Source: CAXQUZ01 sp942491145
GTDB lineage: Bacteria; Myxococcota_A; UBA796; UBA2385
Direction of reading: 5' to 3'
Assembly: GCA_942491145.1 (NCBI GenBank)
Contig: CALOBC010000017.1
Span: 186,001 to 250,000 of the forward strand
DNA: 64,000 nt
A program made the position numbers and the translations under genes. The notes below the pieces were generated by a model. The model was not told the origin of the DNA and made no database searches. It worked only from the letters and a program-made list of their open reading frames with translations. Shown here one piece after another: positions 42,147-50,643 of the stretch. Each line of letters begins with the position of its first letter. The first letter of the stretch is position 1.

Positions 42147-43545
42147 CGTTGTGTTGGCCGGGGTGTTGGCCCTCGCTTTGGTGGGATGTGGTGACACCAA
42201 GGCCCGCGACACGTCGCACATCCTCGAAGACCGCAGCGATGCCCACGACTGGACCGCTGGGGGGGTGCCCTCTGAGGCCATCCCTGAAGTGCGGGACCAA
42301 CAGAGCCGGCGGGCGATTGTGCACTTGCACTCGCCTTGGTCCCATGACGCATGCGACGGCGAGCCGCTCATTGACGGGGTGCCCGACGCGGACTGCCTGG
42401 CGGACTTGCGCCGGGGCCTGTGCGACGCCGAGATCGACGTGGCCTGGCTCACGGACCACCCCGCCCATGCTGCTGAGCAGGACTACGAGCAGCGCATGCA
42501 CATCACCGAGGACGACGAGGTGGTGATGGTGGACGGGCGGGAAGCGGCGGTCCGCTGGCGCTGTGCGAATGGCACCAGTGTGCTGATTCGTCCCGGCTAC
42601 GAAGACGAGTTGATGCCCATCGGCATGACCAAAGAGATGCACAGCGACCCCGAGATTCGATCGGTGTTGGCCAACTCGGACTCGGCGGACGCGATCCAGG
42701 CCATGCTGGGCACGGGCGCGCTGGTGGCAGTCGCCCACACTGAAGGCCGAGACCCGGCGTGGCTGGCGCGGGTGGTGGCCGACGGGGTGGGGGCGATCGA
42801 GCTGTTCAACCTGCACGCTGCGTTCGACCCGTCGATTCGCCAGGATGATCTCGGCCTCGATGGTCTCGGGTGGGCCCAGGGCTTGGCGCCGTTCCTGGAT
42901 GCCACCAGCGGGGTCGAGCCGGACTTGCTGGTGCTCAATGTTCTCGCGGAGCAGGGGCCGTCGCTGGAGCGGTGGGACACGCTGCTCGAAGCGGGTCATG
43001 CTGTGGTTGCCACGGTGGGGACGGATGCTCACCAGAATGTCCTGCCTGGCGTGCTTCCCGATGGTGAGCGGGGCGACAGCTATCGCCGCATGCTCCGCTG
43101 GTTGAGCCAGCACATTCGGGTGGGACCGGGCCTGGACGCCGATGACCCCGGCGTGCTCCAGAGCGCCCTGGCGGCGGGCCACTTCTTTGTGGTCTTTGAG
43201 GTGTTGGGCACCCCCGCAGCCTTTGATCTGTACCTCGACACCGACAGCGGCCGACGGATCGAGATGGGCGGGGAGGGCACGGCGGGCACGCTGCACGTCG
43301 ACTGCCCCCGACTGGCGACGGGCTCGCCCCGCAGTGAGCTGGCCCCCGAGATCTCGGTGACCATCTTCAAGAACGGCGCCGAGTGGGCCCAGGGCTGCGG
43401 AGACTTCCCGACCGATGGCGCCGGGGCCTACCGGGTGCGGGCCGACATCGTGCCGCACCACCTGGACCGGTTCCTGGGCGCCGACGCGGAGAGCTTCATG
43501 CACCCTTGGCCATGGGTCTACAGCCAAGCCATTCGGGTGCAGTAG
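42133..43545 (+). CDS. PHP-domain lipoprotein (metal-dependent phosphoesterase-like)
   Basis: ATG 42133 lies inside the end of the mannosidase gene. The 470-aa product has a lipoprotein signal (MLRNSVVLAGVLALALVGC). PHP motifs occur in order: AIVHLHSPWSHDAC, VAWLTDHPAHA, LVAVAHTEGRD and VATVGTDAHQN, which together hold the expected His/Asp metal ligands. A C-terminal beta domain (PEISVTIFKNGAEW) follows. PHP proteins hydrolyse phosphoesters; as an exported lipoprotein coupled to GH92 this one might act on phosphorylated or phosphodiester-linked glycans. That link is inference. Confidence 0.85.
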   Translation: MLRNSVVLAGVLALALVGCGDTKARDTSHILEDRSDAHDWTAGGVPSEAIPEVRDQQSRRAIVHLHSPWSHDACDGEPLIDGVPDADCLADLRRGLCDAEIDVAWLTDHPAHAAEQDYEQRMHITEDDEVVMVDGREAAVRWRCANGTSVLIRPGYEDELMPIGMTKEMHSDPEIRSVLANSDSADAIQAMLGTGALVAVAHTEGRDPAWLARVVADGVGAIELFNLHAAFDPSIRQDDLGLDGLGWAQGLAPFLDATSGVEPDLLVLNVLAEQGPSLERWDTLLEAGHAVVATVGTDAHQNVLPGVLPDGERGDSYRRMLRWLSQHIRVGPGLDADDPGVLQSALAAGHFFVVFEVLGTPAAFDLYLDTDSGRRIEMGGEGTAGTLHVDCPRLATGSPRSELAPEISVTIFKNGAEWAQGCGDFPTDGAGAYRVRADIVPHHLDRFLGADAESFMHPWPWVYSQAIRVQ

Positions 43546-43549
43546 GCCC

Positions 43550-43582
43550 GGCCCGGCAACCCCCGTTGGGGGGCTCTCGGGC
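43550..43582. terminator. Convergent hairpin terminator
   Basis: GCCCGG and the inner CCCCC pair with GGGGG and CGGGC across a short GTT loop, between the stops of the PHP gene and the convergent MopE/FG-GAP gene. No T-run follows. Its position suits a bidirectional terminator. Confidence 0.55.
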
Positions 43583-43590
43583 CACCGCGG

Positions 43591-45777
43591 TCAGTCGTCG
43601 ATGCTGCCGATCAGGTAGCCGGCTCCGGCATCCGTGATCCCGCCGGGGTCAGCCTCAAAGGCGCCCACAGCGATGGCCGAGCCGCCGTTGCCGAGGCCGA
43701 GCACATCCCCGACGAAGGCCACCCAGTCGCCTGCCGCGTCTGCCGTGGCTTCACCCACCAGGACGGCGGATGCGTCCTCGGGGGTGAGCACGGCGCCTGG
43801 GGTGGTCACCGGCCCGTCCATGTTGAACAAGTAGGTCACGCCTTGGGTGTCGTCGCCGTCGCCGGACCGTCCGAGCAGCACGTCCATGTCACCGTCCGCG
43901 TCCCAGTCGGCGCCCCCGGCGGCGACGCTGCCGATGCCATCACCGGACTCCGCTCCGCGAAAGATGAGCAGGGCGTCGGTGTCGAGGTCGGTCGATGCCA
44001 GCGCAGACACATCGGCGCTGCCGGGCAAGGCGTAGAGCGAGCCGGAGTCCAGCCCGTTGCTGTCGTCCCGGGGAACCCCGATGAACACGTCCATGTAGCC
44101 ATCGTCGTTGATGTCGCCGGCGGTGGTGATGAGGAAGCCCAGGCGGTCGTTGGCGTCGCCCATGGCCAGCACGGCGTCGGCGCTGCTGAGCCCCACGGTG
44201 CCCGAGGGCAGCGAGGTGAACAGGTAGGCTTCCCCCGTCAGGTCGACCCCGGCGGTGTCGGCTTGGTGCAGGCCCACGCCGAAGTCGTCATTGCCGTCGC
44301 CGTCCAGATCGCCGAGGCCAGCGATGACGTCGCCGCCGTAGGTCGCTGCGACCTCCACCTGGAGAAAGGCCTGGGCATCGGCATTTGCGGTGGCGATGCC
44401 GTCGCCGGTGTAGTCGCCGGAACCGAGGATGAGGAACACGCCACCTTGGCCGGCACCCGTGGCCGCCGAAGACCCGATGAGCAGGTCGGCCAGCCCATCT
44501 CCGTCCACATCGCCCGCGCCCGCCACGCTGGTGCCGTAGAAGTCGTAGGCCGTGGGGCCCGTCCACGTGTAGTCGACATCGCTGAGGTTGGTGGTGTCGC
44601 CGGCGGTGGCGCTGAGGCTCTGGCCGGACACGAAGTAGACGTTGCCCGCCCGGATGGCCGGCACCGAGGCGGTCGGCGCGGCGATGACGAAGTCGGGGGT
44701 GCCATCGCCATCAAAGTCGCCCAGTGCGGCAATCTCTCGGCCCGCAGCATCCCCGCTGGCGGAGCCCACAAACACGGTGTGGGCGTCTTCGGCGCTGAGT
44801 CCCTGGCCGCTGATGGGGCCGGCAAACAGCCACGCTTCGCCGGCCGAGCCGCCGGTGCCGTCCGCTTCGGGCGCGCCGACCAACAAGTCGTCGAACCCAT
44901 CGCCGGTCACGTCACCCACGCCCACCAGCTTGCTGCCCAAGAAGGCCTCGGTGGCGTTGCCATGGATGCTGGCGTCGGCGCTTGCCAGGGACAGCTCACA
45001 GCTTGGGCTGGGGCCGCAGTCCTGGTCGATGCCGTCGTTGCAGATCTCGAGCGCGCCGGGGTTGATGGTGTCGTCGCCGTCGTCGCAGTCGCCCGCTTCG
45101 GTGGTCTGACCGTCGCTGAGCTCGCAGACCAGCTCGGTGGCCCCATCGGCGCCGTACCCGTCCTCGTCCAAATCTTCATAGATCGTGTAGGCATCGGGGT
45201 AGGCGTTGGCATCGGCGTCGTTGCAGTCGTCGATGTTGTCGACGAAGCCCGCCGGCGCGTCGCACGCCTCGATCTGGAAGGACTCGTCCTGGCGACCATA
45301 GCCGTCGCCGTCGTAGTCGATGGACCACGTCGGGGCATCCACCGCAGGATAGTCGACAACGCCGTTGCAGTCGTTGTCTTGGCCGTCGCAGACCTCGTCC
45401 GCGTAGGGGTTGCGGTCGGCATCGTTGTCGTCGCAGTCGATGCACGCTGGAGCGCCGTCCCCGTCCGCGTCCGCGTAGCCGACGGACCCATCGCAGTTGT
45501 AGTCCGCGGGGTCGGTGCAGTCGGTCTCACTTGCCCCGGGGTTGAACTTGACCGAGGTGTCGTCACAGTCCAGGTTGTTGCCCACATACCCGTCTGGGCG
45601 GCTGCAGCTTGCGACGACCGCATCGGGGTTGCCATAGCCGTCGCCATCCGCGTCTTGGTGCCAGTCTTGGATGGACACGCCGTCGGCACATCCGTCTTCG
45701 GTGGATGACTTCGGCGCGCCCGAGGAGCATGCGGTGAGCAGGGCCAGCAGGGCCAGAGGGCGAGATTGGGGGCGCAT
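43591..45777 (-). CDS. MopE-repeat and FG-GAP lipoprotein
   Basis: ATG 45777 has GAGGTG upstream (GTG 45786 also in frame); 728 aa. The lipobox is LLTACSS. Residues ~30-270 carry repeated putative metal-binding motifs of the MopE type (DADGDGYGN, NLDCDDTS, DEVCDGQDNDCNGVVD, DDCNDADANAYP, GDCDDGDDTINPGALE), typical of Myxococcota surface proteins. The rest is a beta-propeller of FG-GAP repeats with DGDG calcium loops (VGVGDVTGDGFDDLLVGAPE, ALGDFDGDGTPDFVIAAP, GLGDLDGDGNDDFGVG). It is probably an outer-surface calcium-dependent adhesion or structural protein. Confidence 0.9.
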   Translation of the reverse strand: MRPQSRPLALLALLTACSSGAPKSSTEDGCADGVSIQDWHQDADGDGYGNPDAVVASCSRPDGYVGNNLDCDDTSVKFNPGASETDCTDPADYNCDGSVGYADADGDGAPACIDCDDNDADRNPYADEVCDGQDNDCNGVVDYPAVDAPTWSIDYDGDGYGRQDESFQIEACDAPAGFVDNIDDCNDADANAYPDAYTIYEDLDEDGYGADGATELVCELSDGQTTEAGDCDDGDDTINPGALEICNDGIDQDCGPSPSCELSLASADASIHGNATEAFLGSKLVGVGDVTGDGFDDLLVGAPEADGTGGSAGEAWLFAGPISGQGLSAEDAHTVFVGSASGDAAGREIAALGDFDGDGTPDFVIAAPTASVPAIRAGNVYFVSGQSLSATAGDTTNLSDVDYTWTGPTAYDFYGTSVAGAGDVDGDGLADLLIGSSAATGAGQGGVFLILGSGDYTGDGIATANADAQAFLQVEVAATYGGDVIAGLGDLDGDGNDDFGVGLHQADTAGVDLTGEAYLFTSLPSGTVGLSSADAVLAMGDANDRLGFLITTAGDINDDGYMDVFIGVPRDDSNGLDSGSLYALPGSADVSALASTDLDTDALLIFRGAESGDGIGSVAAGGADWDADGDMDVLLGRSGDGDDTQGVTYLFNMDGPVTTPGAVLTPEDASAVLVGEATADAAGDWVAFVGDVLGLGNGGSAIAVGAFEADPGGITDAGAGYLIGSIDD

Positions 45778-45964
45778 GAGGAACACCTCGGGGATGCGGC
45801 CGGCGGGCGGGGTGGCCTGGGACCGGCGGTTCGGCGAATGGTTCGCCGGAGGAGACGACGGGGATCAATTTACCGCACCCAAGACGCAGACGCCCCAGGA
45901 CTCGGCGAAGTGCGCCAGGACCTGGGGACGGAAATGGGGGTGCAGCGGGGAGCTGCACACCGGC

Positions 45965-46270
45965 TCAGTCTGCGTAGACTTCGTCTTGCTCTTCGACGTT
46001 CTCGATGATGTCCACGACGGTGTCTTCGACAACTTCGGGGCCAATCTCGGTGAGGCGCTCGAAGCAAGCGGTGCAGACCTTGAGGTGGTTCATGCGCTCG
46101 ATGCCGATGCCACCCTGATCATCACGACGACGCTTCTTCTTGCGGCCCTTGCCCTGAACGGGAATGGCTGCGGGGCGGAAGGCGTAGCGCTTGCGGCGCA
46201 CCTTGGTGGTGATCCAGTTGGCGCGGGCGCCGTTCTGAACGATGACGCTGCAGGACTCGCAACGGTACAT
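45965..46270 (-). CDS. Small zinc-ribbon-like protein
   Basis: ATG 46270 has AGGAG six bases upstream; 101 aa. An N-terminal CxxC (MYRCESC) and a later CxxC (LKVCTACF) could hold one zinc ion. Between them is a very basic segment (GKGRKKKRRRDD), which suits RNA or DNA binding, and the C-terminus is acidic (EDTVVDIIENVEEQDEVYAD). It looks like a small nucleic-acid-associated housekeeping protein, but I cannot name the family. The 330-bp region upstream is free of recognisable genes. Confidence 0.75.
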   Translation of the reverse strand: MYRCESCSVIVQNGARANWITTKVRRKRYAFRPAAIPVQGKGRKKKRRRDDQGGIGIERMNHLKVCTACFERLTEIGPEVVEDTVVDIIENVEEQDEVYAD

Positions 46271-46599
46271 CGGCTCTCCTGGTTTGGAATTGCAGCCCGT
46301 CGCCAAGGTGGGGACGGTGGTGGTGGGCGCGGAGCGAGATGCGCTCCGGTGCGCCCGTCTGCAAAGTGGTTGGAAGCAAAGAAAAGGCAGATGGGGCAGA
46401 TGCCCCGAAAGAGCAGGCCTTGCGGTGGGGTCCCGCGGGGCCATCATGCCCTGCAGGGGCTGGGCGGGCTGGACTCCAAGGGGGCGGCGGTCGCCATCCG
46501 AGTTGTTCCAGACTGTCGCTTGCTCACTGCAGAGCGTGGAGGCAGGGTCGACCGGCAAGCCGCAGGCCTCCGAGCCGTCCACACCGGCACCCGGGCGCA
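46271..46599. other. Intergenic region upstream of the zinc-ribbon gene
   Basis: These 329 bp lie between the zinc-ribbon start and the ABC transporter stop. The part near 46370-46400 is purine-rich. No gene, tRNA or clear hairpin terminator was recognised; the promoter of the zinc-ribbon gene must be here. Confidence 0.5.
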
Positions 46600-48408
46600 T
46601 TACCGCGCGGCCCCCACGGCGTCAACCACGGGACCTTCGCCCGTTTGTACGCTCCACAGGCGGGCGTAGGCGCCCTCGGCCGCCAGCAGGGCGTCGTGGT
46701 CGCCGCGCTCAACGACTTGGCCCTGCTCAAGCACGATGATCGTGTCGGCATGGCGCACGGTGGACAGCCGGTGGGCGATGACGAGGGTGGTCCGGCCGGC
46801 GGTGATGCGGCCCATGGACCGCTGGATCGCGGCCTCGGTCTCGTTGTCCACCGCGGATGTGGCCTCGTCGAGAACCAAGATGGGCGCGTCCTTCAGGACG
46901 GCTCTGGCGAGGCTGAGCCGCTGGCGCTGGCCGCCGGACAGGGTGTGCCCATCTTCGCCGATGCGGGTGTCATAGCCCTGGGGCAGGGCCTTCACGAAGC
47001 CGTGGGCCTCCGACAGCTTGGCCGCCCGGATCACTTCCTCGCGGGAGGCGCCGGGCCGCCCGTAGGCGATGTTCTCGAAGACGGAGCCCGGGAAGAGAAA
47101 GGTCTGTTGGCTGACGACCGCAACAGCTCTGCGAAGATCGCCCAGGGCCACATCGCGGATGTCGGTGCCGTCGATTCTCACTGCGCCTTGGCCGCGAGGG
47201 GCCTCGTGCAGCCGCAACAGCAGCCGCACCAGTGTGGTCTTCCCCGATCCGGTCGACCCCACCACGGCCACGGTTGTGCCCGCCTTGGCGAGGATGTCGA
47301 CGCCGTGTAGGGTGGTCTCGCGGCCGGGGTAGGCGAACTCGACCTTGTCGAAGTGCACGTCGCCGCGGATGTTCTCGACCGGCAAGCGCTCCGGTCCATC
47401 GGTGATCTGGATGGGGGTGTGCAGCACGTCGAGCACACGCTCGGTGGACGCCATGGCCCGCTGGTACAGATCGAAGGTCTGGCCGAGGCGGGTCAGCGGC
47501 CACAACAAGCGCTGGGTCAGGAACACGAGCACGCTGTAGGTGCCGACCGCCATGGCCCCATCGAGGGTCATCCAGCCGCCGACCAGCAAGGTCGCAGTGA
47601 AGCCGACGACAATCACCATGCGGATGAGTGGTGAGAATGCTGCACTCATACGGATCGCGCTGCGGTTGGCCCGGCGGTAGCGCTCGCTGGCATTGCGCAG
47701 CCGGGCGACCTCCCGGGCCTCGCCGGTGAAGCTGCGAATGACTGGCATGCCCGACAAGGCATTGGAGAGCAGGGCGTTCATCCGGCCGACTTCTTGGCGC
47801 ACCCGGGCGTACCTCGGGGCGATGCGGGACTGGAACAGAAACGAGCCGATGAGGATGAACGGCACCGGCGCGATGGCCCAGATGGCCACCCCGGGCGAGA
47901 CCGCGAGAAACACACCACCCACGACCACCGCGGTGGTGGTGACCTGGAGCAGCTCATTGGCGCCGCCGTCGAGAAAGCGCTCCAGTTGGTTGATGTCGTC
48001 ATTGAGCACGCTCATGGTGTCGCCCCGTCCCCGGGCGCCCAGCCAGTCGCTGTCCAGCTTGAGCACTTGGGCCCATGTCTCCAACCGCAGCTCGTGCTGC
48101 ACGGTCTGGGCGAGGTTGCGCCACATCACGGCAAAGGCGTACTCAAAGACGGACTCAAGCCCCCACACAATGACGGTGAGGACGGCGAGCACCGTGAGCT
48201 GGGTCGCGGGGTCGACCACGCCGAGACTGGCCAGCAGCGAGCCGTCTTGGCGAACGACCGTGTCCACGGCAGCCCCGATGAGGGCCGGCGGGGCCAAGTC
48301 GAAGACCTTGTTGAGGATGCTGCACACTGAGGCCCGTATGACAATGGGCCGGTGGCGGGCAAAGTGGTCAAGCAGGCGGGACAGCGGGCTGCGGCGTGGG
48401 GTCGACAT
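46600..48408 (-). CDS. ABC exporter, fused membrane and ATPase domains
   Basis: ATG 48408; 602 aa, the half-transporter size of the MsbA/LmrA/multidrug type. Six membrane helices lie in residues ~20-310 (for example LTVLAVLTVIVWGLESVFEY and TTAVVVGGVFLAVSPGVAIW). The ATPase domain has Walker A AVVGSTGSGKTTLVRLLL, Q-loop VSQQTFLFPGSVFENIAYG, signature TLSGGQRQRLSLAR, Walker B ILVLDEATSAVD and H-loop IAHRLSTVRHAD. It acts as a dimer to export lipids, peptides or drugs; the substrate cannot be read from the sequence. It is transcribed leftward, 61 bp after the ASPIC/UnbV gene. Confidence 0.9.
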   Translation of the reverse strand: MSTPRRSPLSRLLDHFARHRPIVIRASVCSILNKVFDLAPPALIGAAVDTVVRQDGSLLASLGVVDPATQLTVLAVLTVIVWGLESVFEYAFAVMWRNLAQTVQHELRLETWAQVLKLDSDWLGARGRGDTMSVLNDDINQLERFLDGGANELLQVTTTAVVVGGVFLAVSPGVAIWAIAPVPFILIGSFLFQSRIAPRYARVRQEVGRMNALLSNALSGMPVIRSFTGEAREVARLRNASERYRRANRSAIRMSAAFSPLIRMVIVVGFTATLLVGGWMTLDGAMAVGTYSVLVFLTQRLLWPLTRLGQTFDLYQRAMASTERVLDVLHTPIQITDGPERLPVENIRGDVHFDKVEFAYPGRETTLHGVDILAKAGTTVAVVGSTGSGKTTLVRLLLRLHEAPRGQGAVRIDGTDIRDVALGDLRRAVAVVSQQTFLFPGSVFENIAYGRPGASREEVIRAAKLSEAHGFVKALPQGYDTRIGEDGHTLSGGQRQRLSLARAVLKDAPILVLDEATSAVDNETEAAIQRSMGRITAGRTTLVIAHRLSTVRHADTIIVLEQGQVVERGDHDALLAAEGAYARLWSVQTGEGPVVDAVGAAR

Positions 48409-48469
48409 GGCGCCGATCTATCCTGACCCGCAGAGTGGGGGCCGGCCCACGGCAACCCTGGGACTGCGC

Positions 48470-50176
48470 TCAGCCGCCGGTGTCGCTGAGCTGGCGCACG
48501 ATGAGGTGCTGGCGGGCGGTGATGTCCCTGTGGCGGCTCTCCCCGCCGTCCGCCCAGTAGACCCGCAGCGCGTCGATGTGGTCGTGCTCGCCGAGCCCAA
48601 AGTGCACCGTGGCCGGGCCCGAGGAACCGAGACCGGTGGACGTGGGCCCATTCCAGCGGGTGAGGGTGCGGTCGCCGATGTCGATCTCCACCCGGGCCCC
48701 ATAGCCTTGGGCGTGCCCCTGAAGATCGATAGAAACCCAGCTCTCGGCACCGCAGCGCGCCCGCCAGAGCTTGGTGGGGCCTTCACGAAAGTCTCGCCTA
48801 AAAATGTCGAGCCAGCCGTCACCGTTGAAGTCGGCGATGACCTGGCCCCGGCCCTGGGCGGTGTCGGCCACGCCCCAGTCGAGCGCGACGTCTGTGAAGT
48901 CTCCATCGGCATCTTGCAGGAAGATGGCGTCGGGTTGGCGCCGCCCCTCGGAGTCCCCCGCCGCGATCCGGTCTTCGGTCGGGCCGAACGGGGCCACCAC
49001 GTCCACGCGGCCATCGTTGTTGATGTCGACCAGCTCCACCCCCCACGACGCGTACTGGGTCCGGCTGGTGTCGGGCACCAAGCCCCGGGCGGAGGCCGCG
49101 TCGTACCAGCTGCCTGCCCCGGTGCTCAGCATCAAGTGCAGCCGACCGATGTTGCTCACAACATAGTCAGGATGCTGGTCTTCGTTCACATCCGCGATGC
49201 CCACGCCCATGCCACAGATGCTCAGCTCCAGCCCGTCGGTGGCCGGCAGCGCTGTGAAGTTGCCGTCGCCGTCGTTGAGGTACAAGTTCGACGGGTGGTC
49301 CCAGGACCCGAAGTCGTTGACCACGTAGATGTCCTGGTCATTGTCGCCGTCGGCGTCGTGCCACGCCCCGATGAAGGAGTGGCCCAACAGGGTCGGCCCT
49401 GACAAGCGCTCTGAACGGTCCACAAAGCGCGAGCCACCGAGGTTCTCGTAGAGTGAGTTGGGGTTGCCGGTCGGGGGTGTGGTGTCGCCGGCGCAGGGAT
49501 CGGCGTCGAGCTCGACGACCCGGTGTCGGGCCACGAACAAGTCCAAGTCGCCGTCTCCGTCCATGTCGCCCCAGGACGCCGAGCGGCTGCCGCAGGGGGG
49601 CTGGGCAATGCCGGCCGCCGCGGTCACGTCGGTGAAGTGCGCGGTGCCATCGTTCTGGAGCAAGCGGTCGCCCAGGGCATCCACGGCCACGTACAAGTCG
49701 AGGTCGCCGTCCTGGTCGTGGTCGGCCGCGCTGGCCCCCCAGCCGTTGCAGTTGTCGGACGGCAGCGGCAGGCGGTCGCTCTCGTCGGCGAGGGTGCCGT
49801 CGGGCTGGCCCAAGAAGAGCATACAAGCGCTCAGGTTGGGCAAGAACACATCGAGTCGGTGGTCGCCGTTGAGGTCGGCGACGACCAGACCCGCGCCGGA
49901 CCGAGGCTGCTCGGTGGGCGGCATCTCGGCCGGCCGTTGGTGGGTCCAGGTCCGTCCCAGGTCGGCCTCTTCGAAGGGGCCCAGCGCTGTTCGCTGCTCC
50001 GGCGAGTCACACGTGATCACGCCCCCTTCGATGAGGGTTGAACCGCCGGTGGAGCCCCCGTCGGTCCCCCCGAAGCCTGGACCGACAATGTCGTTGTTGT
50101 CGACTTTGTTGGTGCCTCCACCGCCCTGGGGCGGGGCGCAGGCAAGCAGGAGTGCGGCGAGGAGTGCAGGGCGCAT
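48470..50176 (-). CDS. FG-GAP / ASPIC-UnbV domain lipoprotein
   Basis: ATG 50176; 568 aa. The signal ends at the lipobox in MRPALLAALLLACAPP. After a Gly/Thr-rich linker the protein has VCBS/FG-GAP propeller repeats with DxDGDxD loops (GDMDGDGDLDLFVA, DADGDNDQDIYVVNDFG, DFNGDGWLDIF). The C-terminal ~90 residues are an ASPIC/UnbV domain (YGARVEIDIGDRTLTRWNGP then LRVYWADGGESRHRDI). It resembles the CRTAC1/UnbV family of calcium-rich extracellular proteins. The ribosome site is weak. The likely location is the cell surface; its ligand is unknown. Confidence 0.9.
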   Translation of the reverse strand: MRPALLAALLLACAPPQGGGGTNKVDNNDIVGPGFGGTDGGSTGGSTLIEGGVITCDSPEQRTALGPFEEADLGRTWTHQRPAEMPPTEQPRSGAGLVVADLNGDHRLDVFLPNLSACMLFLGQPDGTLADESDRLPLPSDNCNGWGASAADHDQDGDLDLYVAVDALGDRLLQNDGTAHFTDVTAAAGIAQPPCGSRSASWGDMDGDGDLDLFVARHRVVELDADPCAGDTTPPTGNPNSLYENLGGSRFVDRSERLSGPTLLGHSFIGAWHDADGDNDQDIYVVNDFGSWDHPSNLYLNDGDGNFTALPATDGLELSICGMGVGIADVNEDQHPDYVVSNIGRLHLMLSTGAGSWYDAASARGLVPDTSRTQYASWGVELVDINNDGRVDVVAPFGPTEDRIAAGDSEGRRQPDAIFLQDADGDFTDVALDWGVADTAQGRGQVIADFNGDGWLDIFRRDFREGPTKLWRARCGAESWVSIDLQGHAQGYGARVEIDIGDRTLTRWNGPTSTGLGSSGPATVHFGLGEHDHIDALRVYWADGGESRHRDITARQHLIVRQLSDTGG

Positions 50177-50241
50177 GGCGCGCAGTCTATCGCCCGGTCG
50201 GGGCGCCCGGAAGGTGTCATTGGGCTGCCCTTGCCGCCCGC

Positions 50242-50640
50242 GTGGCCTCCCGCCAAGTTGGGGAGATGCGCACCGTCGGCAACCCAGACCTCGCTCGCCT
50301 CGCTGCCCGCCCCCGGGGGGCTCTGTCCACCGAAGACATCCGTGACGCGGGCCTTCTGGAGGGACTGGTGCGTCAGGCCATCGGCGCCGGGGTGCCCATC
50401 GATGTGGTGCCCATGGACGAGTATCGCCACGATGTGTTGATGGTCCTGAGTGACGCACTGGTGCTGGTCTTCGACACGACCTGACTGGGCGTGGTGGTGG
50501 CGGTCGCCATCTGGGACCACGTGCCGAGTGCCGATGCACTGCTGGCGGACCGCCTCGCCCGGGGCTGGAAACCCACTGCGTCCCCCATGGCCGTCGGACC
50601 GGTCGTGCTCGGGCATGGGGCCCGCGCGCTGCCCCGCTGA
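50242..50640 (+). CDS. Small protein(s) with an in-frame TGA at 50482
   Basis: From GTG 50242 (or ATG 50266) strong coding bias runs to a TGA at 50482-50484, giving 72-80 residues that end MVLSDALVLVFDTT. The same frame continues, still with clean coding bias, for another 51 codons to a TGA at 50638-50640 (AVAIWDHVPSADALLADRLA). Three readings exist: two small genes, the second starting at GTG 50491-50497; one gene with a nonsense mutation; or one gene reading UGA as selenocysteine. A hairpin GGTGGC-GGTC-GCCATC begins 11 nt after the TGA. No family is recognised. It is convergent with the glycosyltransferase gene, whose stop is at 50644. Confidence 0.55.
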
Positions 50641-50643
50641 TGC

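Noticed and set aside
39642..42452. A 936-codon open frame on the - strand opposite the GH92 gene
   Set aside because: The antisense frame has His/Gly/Arg-rich composition and no motifs; the + strand encodes an intact GH92 lipoprotein.
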